Shown here: piece after piece, positions 35,816 to 43,977 of the stretch
Layout of the letters: each line of letters starts with the position of its first letter
Position numbering within the stretch: position 1 is the first letter of the stretch
NCBI RefSeq assembly: GCF_002091635.1
Contig: NZ_BDAC01000006.1
Span: forward strand, 1-64,000
Reading direction: 5' to 3'
DNA: 64,000 nt
Source: Pseudomonas indica NBRC 103045
GTDB taxonomy: Bacteria; Pseudomonadota; Gammaproteobacteria; Pseudomonadales; Pseudomonadaceae
Notes under the pieces: model-generated
Told to the model about the DNA's origin: nothing
Databases searched by the model: none
Seen by the model: the letters and a program-made list of their open reading frames with translations, nothing else
Position numbers and translations under genes: made by a program

Positions 35816-36788
35816 GGATGGATATAGCTTGAAGCCTCTCAATGCCACCTGGTTCGTCCGTGCCCGCCTGAAAAGTCGGCACATTCCCTTGCTGGTTGCC
35901 CTGGGCGAGACCGGCAACCTCAACCGCGCCGCCGAAGGGCTGGGGATTTCCCAGCCGGCGATCTCCAAGCTGCTCAAGGAACTCGAGGAGGGGCTCGGCG
36001 TGGAGCTGTTCGAGCGACAGGCCCGGGGCGTGGTACCGACCCTCTATGGCGAGTCGATGATCCGCCACGCCCGCCGCCTGCTCACCGACCTGGACAGCGC
36101 CTTCGATGAAGTCAATGCCCTGCGTGCCGGGCAGAGTGGCCACGTGCGCATCGGCACCATCCTGACGCCCTGCGCGGAGTTGCTGCCGGAGGTGATCCGC
36201 CGCGTGAAGCAGCGCCATCCGCACCTGGAGCTGAGTATCCGTACCGGCGCGAGCCGCGACTTGATGGCGCTGCTGGAGGATGGCGAGCTGGATTTCCTGG
36301 TGGCGCGATTCTTCGCCGAGGGTGGGCAGGTCGGGATGCGCTTCGAGCCCTTGTTCCAGGAGCCGCTATGCGTATGCGCGCGGGCCGGGCTGGTCGACGG
36401 GGCGTTGTCCTTCGCCGAGTTGCATGACGCGGATTGGGTGTTGCCGCCGTCGGGCAGCGTGCTGCGCTATGAGTTCGATGCCCTGTTCCAGCAGGTCGGC
36501 ATGCTGCCGCCGACCCGGGTGGTGAATGCGGAGAACCTGCTGATGGTGACCACCCTGCTGGAGCGGAACGACATGCTCACCGTTTTGCCGCGTGACGTGG
36601 TGGCGCATTACGCGCGCTACGGCATGCTGGCCGTGGTGCCGGTGACGGCGGGTATCGAGGAGGACCTCAATCGCAACCTGATGGCCTACGGCATCATCAC
36701 CCGCAACGAGGAACTGCTGGCGCCGGCGGCCCGCAACGTGCTGGCGCTGTTGCGAGAATGTGCGGCGGAGGCCGGGCGGCGCGCCTAG
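35814..36788 (+). CDS. LysR-family regulator of the GbpR type
   Basis: This 324-residue regulator has the helix-turn-helix ALGETGNLNRAAEGLGISQP and AISKLLKELEEGLGVELFER, followed by RQARGVVPTLYGESMIRHAR. That sequence is characteristic of the GbpR (galactose-binding-protein regulator) group of Azospirillum and Agrobacterium, which controls sugar binding-protein genes. Divergent arrangement with the arabonate dehydratase and position in an arabinose/galactose locus support the same role. The effector domain follows from about residue 95. Confidence 0.86.
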   Translation: MDGYSLKPLNATWFVRARLKSRHIPLLVALGETGNLNRAAEGLGISQPAISKLLKELEEGLGVELFERQARGVVPTLYGESMIRHARRLLTDLDSAFDEVNALRAGQSGHVRIGTILTPCAELLPEVIRRVKQRHPHLELSIRTGASRDLMALLEDGELDFLVARFFAEGGQVGMRFEPLFQEPLCVCARAGLVDGALSFAELHDADWVLPPSGSVLRYEFDALFQQVGMLPPTRVVNAENLLMVTTLLERNDMLTVLPRDVVAHYARYGMLAVVPVTAGIEEDLNRNLMAYGIITRNEELLAPAARNVLALLRECAAEAGRRA

Positions 36789-36789
36789 C

Positions 36790-36810
36790 GGGCCGCCTGC
36801 TCAGCGGCCC
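36790..36810. terminator. Hairpin between two convergent genes
   Basis: A perfect 7-bp stem GGGCCGC/GCGGCCC (36790-36796 with 36804-36810) spans the gap between the LysR stop and the end of the minus-strand gene. It lacks a T run, so intrinsic termination is uncertain. Confidence 0.35.
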
Positions 36811-37442
36811 AGGCGGCGCAGTTCGTCCGACTCGACTATGCGCACGCCTCGGCCTTCTTCCAGGGCCAGGCGCCACATCGCGCGGGCCAGGGTGCAGGCG
36901 CCGATGCCGCGCCATTTGCCTGGCAACCAGCGCAGCACGGGCGCGGCCAGGCGTTCGCCGAGGCGGAACTCGCTGCGCGGGCCGAGCAGCAGGGATGGCC
37001 GGACGATGGTCAGTTGCGGCCAACCCTGGGCCTTGAGCGCTTCTTCCATCTCGCCCTTGACCCGGTTGTAGAACACCGAGGACGCCGGGTTGGCGCCGAT
37101 GGCGCTGATCACCAGGAAATGCCGCGCCCCCAGTTCCAGGGCGCGAGCGCCGACCGCCAGCACCAGGTCGTGGTCGACCGCGCGGAAGGCTTCCTGGGAG
37201 CCGGCCTGTTTGATGGTGGTGCCGAGGCAACAGAAGGCGGTGTCCAGCGGGCCCTCCAGTTGCGGCAGCAGGCCGGTCAGCTCGCCCACCGGGTTGTCCA
37301 GGTGCGGGTGCTCGGCCAGCGGGCGGCGGGTGGGGGCCAGCACGCGTGCGATGGTGGGTTCGTTGAGCAGCCGGTCGAGCAGGTGTTCGCCGGTGAGGCC
37401 GGTGGCGCCGGCAAGCAGAATGCGCTGGGGCGTCAGGTACAT
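36801..37442 (-). CDS. NAD(P)-binding atypical SDR-like oxidoreductase
   Basis: This 213-residue Rossmann protein opens [19 protein letters not shown] (nucleotide loop) and has [40 protein letters not shown] and [14 protein letters not shown], the YxxxK-like NRVKGE pattern of HTATIP2/CC3-like proteins. The reaction is unknown. It is the first gene of the conserved chromosomal block at this end of the metabolic insert. Confidence 0.82.
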   Translation of the reverse strand: MYLTPQRILLAGATGLTGEHLLDRLLNEPTIARVLAPTRRPLAEHPHLDNPVGELTGLLPQLEGPLDTAFCCLGTTIKQAGSQEAFRAVDHDLVLAVGARALELGARHFLVISAIGANPASSVFYNRVKGEMEEALKAQGWPQLTIVRPSLLLGPRSEFRLGERLAAPVLRWLPGKWRGIGACTLARAMWRLALEEGRGVRIVESDELRRLGR

Positions 37443-37469
37443 GGTTGGTCTCCGCTGATACCCATCAGC

Positions 37470-39191
37470 TTAGTCGGATGTTTGGCCGGCGTTGGCCGTG
37501 AGGGTTTTCGCGGCTTGTTGTTCGCGCAGCGTGCGCCAGTGGGTGATGACAGCCTTGGGCGCCCAGATTTGTGGCTCCGACGGTTCGAAGCCGTCGGCCT
37601 TCTCGCGCTCGGCAACCGTCTCCTTCGCCAGGGCGAAAGCCTTCTCCAGGTCGTCGGTCTCCTGCAGGGCCTCGGCGAACAAAGCCCGACCGAAGTAGGT
37701 GAAGTCGGCTTCTTCCGAACAGCCGAAGGACACCCGGTCGGCGCGTGCGGCGGTCATCACCAGGGTCTTGTCGTCTTTCAGCGGCGGGATGAAGCCGCCG
37801 GAGTAGCAGGCGGAAATCACCAGGACCTTGTGCCGATCCTTGAGTGGCTGGAGCAGGTTGGCCAGTTCCCTGGCAGGCAGGTCGGCGAGTTGCAGGCGCG
37901 GCTGGTCGAGCGCCAGTTCGTGGGTGTGCGAGCCGTGGCTGGTCAGGTAGATGAACACCAGGTCTTCCGGGCCGCTGCGCTCGGCGATGGCCTGCACCGC
38001 GCGGGACAGGCTCTCGCGGGTGGCCAGCGGACGGTCGGCCAGGTGGTCGCGGTGGTTGACCAGGGTGACCTGGCCATAGGCGCCGAAGCGCTTGCCGAGC
38101 AGTTGGCTGACGTAGTCGGCCTCGCGCAGGAACACGCTCTGCTTGCCGTCGCCGGCCAGGGCCAGGCTGTACAGCTCCATCGCCGGGGTGGAGGCGGGCA
38201 GGGCGGCGAGGGCCTGGTCGAGTAGACGGCCCTGTTCCAGCAGGCCGAGTTCGAGCGGGTCGGCCTGGGTGCGGCCCTGGGCATCGAGGGCCAGCCGGCC
38301 GTTCCGCCAGGTGCCGCTCTGCTGGCTGCCGTCGGCCAGGGTCAGGGTGCCCTTGCCTTGGTAGTCGCCGTTGGCGAAACGGCCCTGGTAATGACTGCCG
38401 TCGGGCAGGTCCAGGCGGCCTTCGCCGTGGTAGCGCCAGTCGCGGAACTCACCCAGGTAGCGGCTGCCGTCGGCGCCGTGGAACTCGCCGGGACCGTTCA
38501 GCGCGCCGTCCTTGAACGCGCCGAGCCAGACGTCGCCGTTGGCGCTTTCGTAGCGGCCCCGGCCATGGAACAGGTCGTTCTTGAACAGCCCGCTGTAGCG
38601 CCCGCCGTCGCTGCCCTGGTAACTGCCTTCGCCATCCAGCTGCCCTTTGCGGAAGCGTCCGCTCAACTGGCCGCCGTCGGTATCGTGGCGCACCCCTTCG
38701 CCATTCGGTTCGCCACGCACGAACTGGCCCAGGAAGCGGCTGCCATCCGGCCGCTCCAGGCTGCCGAGGCCGTGGAAGCGGTCGTCGCGGAATTCGCCGC
38801 GATAGACCAGGCCGTTCTGCTCGAAGGTGCCTTCGCCGTGCATGCGACCGGCCTTGAAGCCGCCCCGGTAGCGGGTTCCGTCGCGGTAGACCAGGGTGCC
38901 CTGGCCATCGAACTGGCCTTGGTGGAAACCGCCCGTATAGGTATCCCCGGACGGGCCGTGCCAAGTGCCCGGCCCTTCCTGCAGGCCATTGCGGAATTCG
39001 CCTTCGGACCAACTGCCGTTGGGGTAGTCGATCCGGCCGTGGCCATGCAGCCGGCCGTCGACCAGTTCGCCCCGGTAGCGTCCGCCGTCCGGCAGCACGC
39101 CATCCGGCGGCAGCAGCGGTTCGCCGTCACCGCAGGCGGCGAGCAGCAGGGCGAGACTGAGGGGAGCCAGGGAGGCGAATCGGCGACGCAT
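37470..39191 (-). CDS. Lipoprotein with about twelve MORN repeats and a C13-type caspase-like peptidase domain
   Basis: This is a 573-residue protein with a lipoprotein signal (LALLLAACG). Residues about 35-310 are roughly twelve 23-residue MORN units (for example YRGELVDGRLHGHGRIDYPN, YLGEFRDWRYHGEGRLDLPD), usually stacking into a beta-sheet rod that binds lipid or protein. The remaining C-terminal part has the His-Gly of FIYLTSHGSHTHE and the Cys of VLVISACYSGGFIPPL, the dyad of C13 (legumain/GPI8-like) clan CD peptidases. Membrane-anchored outside the cytoplasm, it could be a scaffolded protease in envelope growth or stress; that is inference. It stands alone on its strand next to MaoC. 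Confidence 0.85.
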   Translation of the reverse strand: MRRRFASLAPLSLALLLAACGDGEPLLPPDGVLPDGGRYRGELVDGRLHGHGRIDYPNGSWSEGEFRNGLQEGPGTWHGPSGDTYTGGFHQGQFDGQGTLVYRDGTRYRGGFKAGRMHGEGTFEQNGLVYRGEFRDDRFHGLGSLERPDGSRFLGQFVRGEPNGEGVRHDTDGGQLSGRFRKGQLDGEGSYQGSDGGRYSGLFKNDLFHGRGRYESANGDVWLGAFKDGALNGPGEFHGADGSRYLGEFRDWRYHGEGRLDLPDGSHYQGRFANGDYQGKGTLTLADGSQQSGTWRNGRLALDAQGRTQADPLELGLLEQGRLLDQALAALPASTPAMELYSLALAGDGKQSVFLREADYVSQLLGKRFGAYGQVTLVNHRDHLADRPLATRESLSRAVQAIAERSGPEDLVFIYLTSHGSHTHELALDQPRLQLADLPARELANLLQPLKDRHKVLVISACYSGGFIPPLKDDKTLVMTAARADRVSFGCSEEADFTYFGRALFAEALQETDDLEKAFALAKETVAEREKADGFEPSEPQIWAPKAVITHWRTLREQQAAKTLTANAGQTSD

Positions 39192-39293
39192 GGGGAATTC
39201 CAGGGAGACGGGCGTTTCGCCGCAGTATGCCGCAACTGGACGCCGGAAACGAAAACGGGGCGTCGCCGCGCCCCGGTTCCGTCGAGCCGTGGA

Positions 39294-39749
39294 TCAGACG
39301 AAGCAGAGCGTCAGCGGCTCGGCGATGTAGGCGGGCTTCTCCTGGCCTTCGATTTCCAGCACGGCTCGGGCCTTGAGCAGCCACTGGCCGGGGTTCTTCT
39401 CGTTGGCGTCGGTGAGGGTCACCACCAGGCGCACCCGGGAGTCCACTTTCACCGGCTGGATGAAGCGCACGCTGTCCAGGCCGTAGTTGACCGCCATTTT
39501 CAGGCCCTGGGGCATGATCATGATCTTTTCCATCAGCATGGGGATCAGCGACAGCGACAGGAAGCCGTGGGCGATGGTGGAGCCGAAGGGGGTCTGCCTG
39601 GCCTTTTCCGGGTCCACATGGATGAACTGGTGGTCGCCGGTGCACTCGGCGAACTGGTTGATACGTTGCTGGTCGATCGTCAGCCACTCGGAGCGACCCA
39701 GCTCCTTGCCTACATGGTCCTTCAGTTCTGCAACGGGTACGAACGGCAT
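39294..39749 (-). CDS. MaoC-like hot-dog-fold dehydratase
   Basis: This 151-residue protein has the (R)-hydratase signature: GDHQFIHVDPEKARQTPFGS and TIAHGFLSLSLIPML with the Asp/His catalytic pair. Enzymes of this type hydrate short enoyl-CoA thioesters. AAGGAGG directly precedes the ATG at 39749; the longer frame upstream is not protein-like. It is followed on the same strand, 102 bp on, by the MORN-C13 gene. Confidence 0.9.
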   Translation of the reverse strand: MPFVPVAELKDHVGKELGRSEWLTIDQQRINQFAECTGDHQFIHVDPEKARQTPFGSTIAHGFLSLSLIPMLMEKIMIMPQGLKMAVNYGLDSVRFIQPVKVDSRVRLVVTLTDANEKNPGQWLLKARAVLEIEGQEKPAYIAEPLTLCFV

Positions 39750-39915
39750 AGATCCTCCTTGAGGACGCGGGGGTGTTGTTGTTATTGGATGCGAACGTGC
39801 CGCTAAGATCAGCATGGCGGGGGCGCAGGGTCAAGCCTGCATCGCCCTGGCGAATGGCGGGTTATAGCGCGCCGCCGGCATGCCTATAATGCCCAGCTCG
39901 ATTGTGGAGACCCCC

Positions 39916-40278
39916 ATGCTGTTACGCGGCCTGACCTGGCTGGTGCTGTTCCAACTGATCGGCACCGTTCTTTCGGTACTCATCCTGCCCATGCTGCCGG
40001 GCCCGATCATCGGGCTGGTGCTGCTGTTCGTCTTCCTGCTGGTGCGTGGCGAAGTGGGCGAACCGCTCAACGTCGCGGCTTCCAGCCTGCTGCGCTACCT
40101 GCCGTTGCTGCTGGTGCCGCCGGCGGTGGGGGTGATGGTCTATGCGGCGGCGATCGCCGCTGACTTCTGGGCCATCGTCGGCGCGCTGGCGCTGTCCCTG
40201 GTGCTGTCGCTGGCCTTCGCCGGCTGGTTGATGCAGAAGCTGATCGAGCGCCAGGTGCGCCGCCGGGAGCCGACATGA
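39916..40278 (+). CDS. LrgA/CidA-family small membrane protein
   Basis: This 120-residue membrane protein has four hydrophobic segments and the family motif ILPMLPGPIIGLVLLFVFLL. CidA/LrgA proteins are holin-like and act with CidB/LrgB in control of murein hydrolases and in pyruvate or overflow-metabolite transport in other bacteria. The ATG at 39916 follows GTGGAGA; the stop overlaps the lrgB start by 4 bp. Confidence 0.9.
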   Translation: MLLRGLTWLVLFQLIGTVLSVLILPMLPGPIIGLVLLFVFLLVRGEVGEPLNVAASSLLRYLPLLLVPPAVGVMVYAAAIAADFWAIVGALALSLVLSLAFAGWLMQKLIERQVRRREPT

Positions 40279-40991
40279 GCCTCGACTGGCAGGGCGCCTG
40301 GCAGGCGCTGATCCACCATCCGCTGTTCGGCGTCGGTATTACCCTGGCCGCCTACCAGTTGGCGCTGGCGGCCTACGAGAAGACCCGCTGGGTATTCCTC
40401 CAGCCGGTGCTGGTGTCCATGCTGGTGCTGATCGGCGTGCTGCTGCTCTGCGGCCTGACCTACGCCGAGTACCGCAAGAGCGTGGAGGTGCTGAGCGTGC
40501 TGCTCGGACCGGCCACGGTGGCGCTGGCGGTGCCGCTGTTTCTCAACCTGCGGCGGATTCGCCAGTTGTTCTGGCCGACCCTGCTGACCCTGCTGATCGC
40601 CGGTGTCGTGGCGACCGTTTCGGGCGTGGCGCTGGCCTGGGCCTTCGGCGCCGAGCGCATGGTGCTGATGACCATGGCGCCGAAGTCGGTGACCTCGCCC
40701 ATCGCCATGCTGGTGGCCGATCAGATCGGCGGCGTGGCGGCGCTGGCGGCGGTGTTCGTGCTGATCACCGGGGTGCTTGGCGCGATCCTCGGCCCGGAGC
40801 TGCTGCGCCTTATCGGCGTGCGTCATCCGGCGGCTCAGGGCATGGCCCTCGGCCTCACCGCCCACGCCGTCGGCACCTCGCGAGCGTTGCAGGAAGGCGA
40901 GGAGTGCGGTGCTTTCGCCGCCCTGGCTATGAGCCTGATGGGCATGACCACCGCCGTGGTTCTGCCGCTGGTGGTGGCACTGCTAGTCTGA
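40275..40991 (+). CDS. LrgB/CidB-family membrane protein
   Basis: This 238-residue protein has about six to seven membrane segments and the family signature MTMAPKSVTSPIAMLVADQI together with GMALGLTAHAVGTSRALQEG and ECGAFAALAMSLMG. It starts at the ATGA overlap with the lrgA-type gene, so production is coupled. It is the larger partner of the holin-like pair. Confidence 0.93.
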   Translation: MSLDWQGAWQALIHHPLFGVGITLAAYQLALAAYEKTRWVFLQPVLVSMLVLIGVLLLCGLTYAEYRKSVEVLSVLLGPATVALAVPLFLNLRRIRQLFWPTLLTLLIAGVVATVSGVALAWAFGAERMVLMTMAPKSVTSPIAMLVADQIGGVAALAAVFVLITGVLGAILGPELLRLIGVRHPAAQGMALGLTAHAVGTSRALQEGEECGAFAALAMSLMGMTTAVVLPLVVALLV

Positions 40992-41073
40992 TCCACGCCC
41001 GTCGCCTTGAACCATCGCCGCCCGATCCGCTCTCTGGAAAGAAGGGGGCGCGATTTATCGATGAGGGTTGTGC

Positions 41074-41664
41074 ATGAATTTTCCGTTGTTCCCGCTCAAC
41101 ACCGTGCTGTTCCCCGGCTGCATGCTCGACCTGCAACTGTTCGAGGCGCGTTACCTGGACATGCTCGGGCGCTGCCTGAAGCAGGGCGAAGGCTTCGGCG
41201 TGGTGTGCATCATCGAGGGCGAGGAAACCGGCGAGGCCGCCAGCCGCTTCGCCGCCATCGGCTGCGAGGCGCTGATCCGCGACTGGCAACAGCGTCCCAA
41301 TGGCCTGCTGGGAATTCGCGTGGAGGGTGGCCGGCGTTTCCGCGTCAACCGTGCCACGGTGCAGCCGGACCAGCTCACCCTGGCCGAGGTGGACTGGCTG
41401 AACGAGACGCCGGACCGCCCGCTGCTGGGCGAACATGCCGACCTGGCGGCGCTGCTCACGGTGCTGGTGGAACACCCGATGGTCGAGGCGCTGGGCATGA
41501 GCGGAACGGTGACCGGCCAGCAAGCGCTGGCCAACCAACTCGCCTACCTGCTGCCGTTCACCCCGGCGCAGAAGCTGCAACTCCTGCTGCTCAACGACCC
41601 GGCGCAACGCCTGGATTACATCCAGGAGCTGCTCGACGACTTCCAGAGCGAGATGACGGCGTAG
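41074..41664 (+). CDS. LON-substrate-binding-domain protein
   Basis: This 196-residue cytoplasmic protein corresponds to the N-terminal LON domain alone: MNFPLFPLNTVLFPGCMLDL, QLFEARYLDMLGRCLKQGEG and FGVVCIIEGEE. There is no ATPase or peptidase part. Stand-alone members are widespread in proteobacteria with unknown role. The ATG at 41074 was chosen over a TTG at 41068. Confidence 0.88.
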   Translation: MNFPLFPLNTVLFPGCMLDLQLFEARYLDMLGRCLKQGEGFGVVCIIEGEETGEAASRFAAIGCEALIRDWQQRPNGLLGIRVEGGRRFRVNRATVQPDQLTLAEVDWLNETPDRPLLGEHADLAALLTVLVEHPMVEALGMSGTVTGQQALANQLAYLLPFTPAQKLQLLLLNDPAQRLDYIQELLDDFQSEMTA

Positions 41665-41677
41665 GGCACGGCCATTT

Positions 41678-41764
41678 GGGCGAATGAGTTCGCCCCTGCA
41701 CTTGTGCGTCGTTCGTACCTCGGCCGAACCGGCTCTTCTGTAGGGGCGAATTCATTCGCCTGCA
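41678..41764. repeat. Pair of inverted GGGCGAAT..ATTCGCCC repeats between convergent genes
   Basis: GGGCGAA-TGAG-TTCGCCC (41678-41695, followed by CTGCA) and GTAGGGGCGAATTCATTCGC (41740-41759, then CTGCA) lie in opposite orientation between the ends of two convergent genes. The same unit occurs at 16825 and 17268. It looks like a small REP-type repeat that may also stop transcription from both sides. Confidence 0.65.
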
Positions 41765-41766
41765 CT

Positions 41767-43086
41767 TCACTGATACCGATACATCTCCATTGCTTCGGGT
41801 AGAGCCCAAGTGGCGATGCCGCCGAGCAACGCGAGGGTGGCCGGTAGTACCAGCCACCAGACCCGTGGCGCCAGCGCCGGCAACGCGGCGTGGCGCTGCA
41901 GCAGGCTCAGGCTGGCGGCGCAGACGGTGGCGGCGAGCAGGGCACCGGCGAGAATGTCGGTCGGCCAGTGCACGCCCAGGTAGACCCGCGACAGGGCGAT
42001 CACCAGTGCCGGCAGGCAGGCCAGCAGCAGCCAGGTCAGGCGTAGGCGCGGCGGTTGGCCGCGGCCGGCCAGTACGCCGAGGGTCAGGAAGAAGGCGAAG
42101 GCCGCCGAGCTGTGTCCGCTGGGGAAGCTGTAGCTCTCCAGGGGATGCACCAACACGTCTGGGCGGACCCGGGCGAACAGCCATTTCAGGCTGCCATTGG
42201 CCAGCGCCGTGCCGAGCAGGCTGCCGATGGCGAAGAGCGCCGGCCGCCATTGGCGGGCGAACAGCAGCAGCGCGCAGAGCAGGGTGCCGGCGGCCACCTG
42301 GGTCTTGAAGTCGCCGAGGCGAGTGGCGACCACCATCAGCCGGTCGACCCAGGCATGGCGGTGCTCCTGCAGCAATGCCAGCAAGCCCTGGTCGAGGCGG
42401 TCGAGCTGCGGCCAGCCGACGAACAGCGCGGCCAGGGCGGCCATGCACAGCCCGGCGGCCAGCAGCGGGACCCGCGGATGCCGTTGCAGGCTGAAGTGGA
42501 TGCACAGCCCGAGCAGCAGGCCCAGGGGCGCCGCGACCAGCGCCGCCTCGCTCCAGAAACCCTCCGGCAGCGGCAGGCGCAGGGCCGCGCCGGTGGCCCA
42601 GCCGGGCAGCAGGTAGGCTAGTGCCCAGCCGACCGACGCCAGCAGGCTGACCAGCAGGAAACGGCCGAACGGCATATCGAGCATGCCGGCGACCATCGGC
42701 AACATGGGCCGCAGCGGACCGATGAAGCGCCCCACCAGCAGGCTGGCGAAACCGTATTTGTGAAAATGGATCTCCGCGCTGGCCATCCATTCCGGATGGT
42801 GACGCAGCCCCGGCAGGCGCCGGATGTTCTGGTGAAAGCGCCGGCCCAGCGCATAGGACAGCAAATCTCCCAGCAGCCCGCCGCAGTAGGCCAGCAGCAG
42901 CGTCTCGCCGAGCCCCAGGGCGCCGCTGCCGGCCAGCACCGCAAGGGTGAACAGCAGCACGGCACCGGGCATCAGCAGGCCGATGATGGCCAGGCACTCG
43001 GTGCAGGCCACCACGAACAAGGCCAGCCCTAGCCACTGCGGGTGGGCGGAAAGCCAGGCGGTGAGGCCGTCGAGCCATTCAGTCAT
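41767..43086 (-). CDS. DedA-PAP2 fusion membrane protein
   Basis: This 439-residue membrane protein joins two domains. Residues 1-200 are DedA-like (ECLAIIGLLMPGAVLLFTLA, HFHKYGFASLLVGRFIGPLR). Residues 230-420 are a PAP2 lipid phosphatase with KWLFARVRPD, YSFPSGHSSAAFAFF and SRVYLGVHWPTDI, giving the complete catalytic triplet. DedA proteins move polyprenyl-phosphate or phospholipid across the membrane and PAP2 enzymes dephosphorylate undecaprenyl-PP or lipids, so the fusion could recycle a lipid carrier. The start at 43086 overlaps the end of the glycosylase gene by 8 bp. Confidence 0.88.
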   Translation of the reverse strand: MTEWLDGLTAWLSAHPQWLGLALFVVACTECLAIIGLLMPGAVLLFTLAVLAGSGALGLGETLLLAYCGGLLGDLLSYALGRRFHQNIRRLPGLRHHPEWMASAEIHFHKYGFASLLVGRFIGPLRPMLPMVAGMLDMPFGRFLLVSLLASVGWALAYLLPGWATGAALRLPLPEGFWSEAALVAAPLGLLLGLCIHFSLQRHPRVPLLAAGLCMAALAALFVGWPQLDRLDQGLLALLQEHRHAWVDRLMVVATRLGDFKTQVAAGTLLCALLLFARQWRPALFAIGSLLGTALANGSLKWLFARVRPDVLVHPLESYSFPSGHSSAAFAFFLTLGVLAGRGQPPRLRLTWLLLACLPALVIALSRVYLGVHWPTDILAGALLAATVCAASLSLLQRHAALPALAPRVWWLVLPATLALLGGIATWALPEAMEMYRYQ

Positions 43087-43831
43087 GGATGGGGTTCCCG
43101 TGGACGAGACGATGGAAGTCGCGACCTTCGACCTGTCCGCGCCGCAGCGGGTTTCGTGTGCAGTGACGCGCGAAGCCGGCATCGACGAAGCGATAGGCCA
43201 GGTGCTCGTCGCGCCCCAGCGGAATGCCGAGGCGGGTGGTCTGGATGATACCGATGGGGTGTTCGCCGACATCCTCGACGAAGAACCGTTGCCAGTCGAA
43301 GCGCCGGGCGTTCCATTCGGGCACCTTGAGACCGAGTGCCTTGCACAGCAGCGTCTGGCCGGCGCAGAGGCGTTCGACCGGGCGCGGCCGGCCGTTGGCG
43401 CCTGTATTGTTGCGTTGCATCAGGGCCAGGCTCTCCGGCCCGGAGACGGCATCCAGCCAGGGATGCCCGGATTTCACCAGCACGGCGTTGCCCAGGCCGT
43501 GGACGCTGATGTTTAGGGTGTCGCCGCCACGCGCGTAATACATGTAAATGTGCCCGCCATCCATGAACATGGCCCGCCGCGAGTGGGTATGGCCGAGGGA
43601 CGAGTGGCTGCCTTTGTCGTCGCGATAGTAGGCCTCGGTCTCGATGATCCGCGCCGCGAGCCAGAGGCCGCCGACCTTGTGCCGCAGCACTTTGCCGAGC
43701 AGTTCGCGGGCGACGAGTTGGGCGTCACGGTCGAAGAACGAGTCCGGAAGCGGACGGGCAGCGGGCCAGGGCAGGTCGGCAGGGGTCGAATCGAACATGC
43801 GGGCAGCGGTCCAGGCTGGGATGCCGGACAT
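43079..43831 (-). CDS. DNA-3-methyladenine glycosylase (AAG/MPG type)
   Basis: This protein of about 250 residues has the AAG-family core RIIETEAYYRDDKGSHSSLG, HTHSRRAMFMDGGHIYMYYA and RGGDTLNISVHGLGNAVLVK, with the active-site Glu in ETEAY. It removes alkylated purines in base excision repair. The start is uncertain: the ATG at 43831 or the one at 43798 would both fit, and neither has a strong ribosome site. Confidence 0.9.
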   Translation of the reverse strand: MSGIPAWTAARMFDSTPADLPWPAARPLPDSFFDRDAQLVARELLGKVLRHKVGGLWLAARIIETEAYYRDDKGSHSSLGHTHSRRAMFMDGGHIYMYYARGGDTLNISVHGLGNAVLVKSGHPWLDAVSGPESLALMQRNNTGANGRPRPVERLCAGQTLLCKALGLKVPEWNARRFDWQRFFVEDVGEHPIGIIQTTRLGIPLGRDEHLAYRFVDAGFARHCTRNPLRRGQVEGRDFHRLVHGNPIHD

Positions 43832-43977
43832 GATAACCAAGCCTGCCGCGCGCCCGTCGGTGAGTTGTAACAAGGCATGGGGCGCTTGCGACCAACTTAG
43901 GTTGGGCGTGGGCTTCGCTGGATTGCCCGCTTCGCTTGGAGGGCTTAGGGTCGGGGCATAACGACAAGAGTGCCAGC

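Noticed and set aside
37500..39191. MORN region as a DNA tandem repeat or phase-variable satellite
   Set aside because: The protein units are similar but the DNA units have diverged; no exact tandem DNA repeat is visible.
38358..39806. A 482-codon plus-strand frame over the MORN gene
   Set aside because: It arises because the repeated MORN units leave one antisense frame open; its composition is Ala/Val-rich without motifs.
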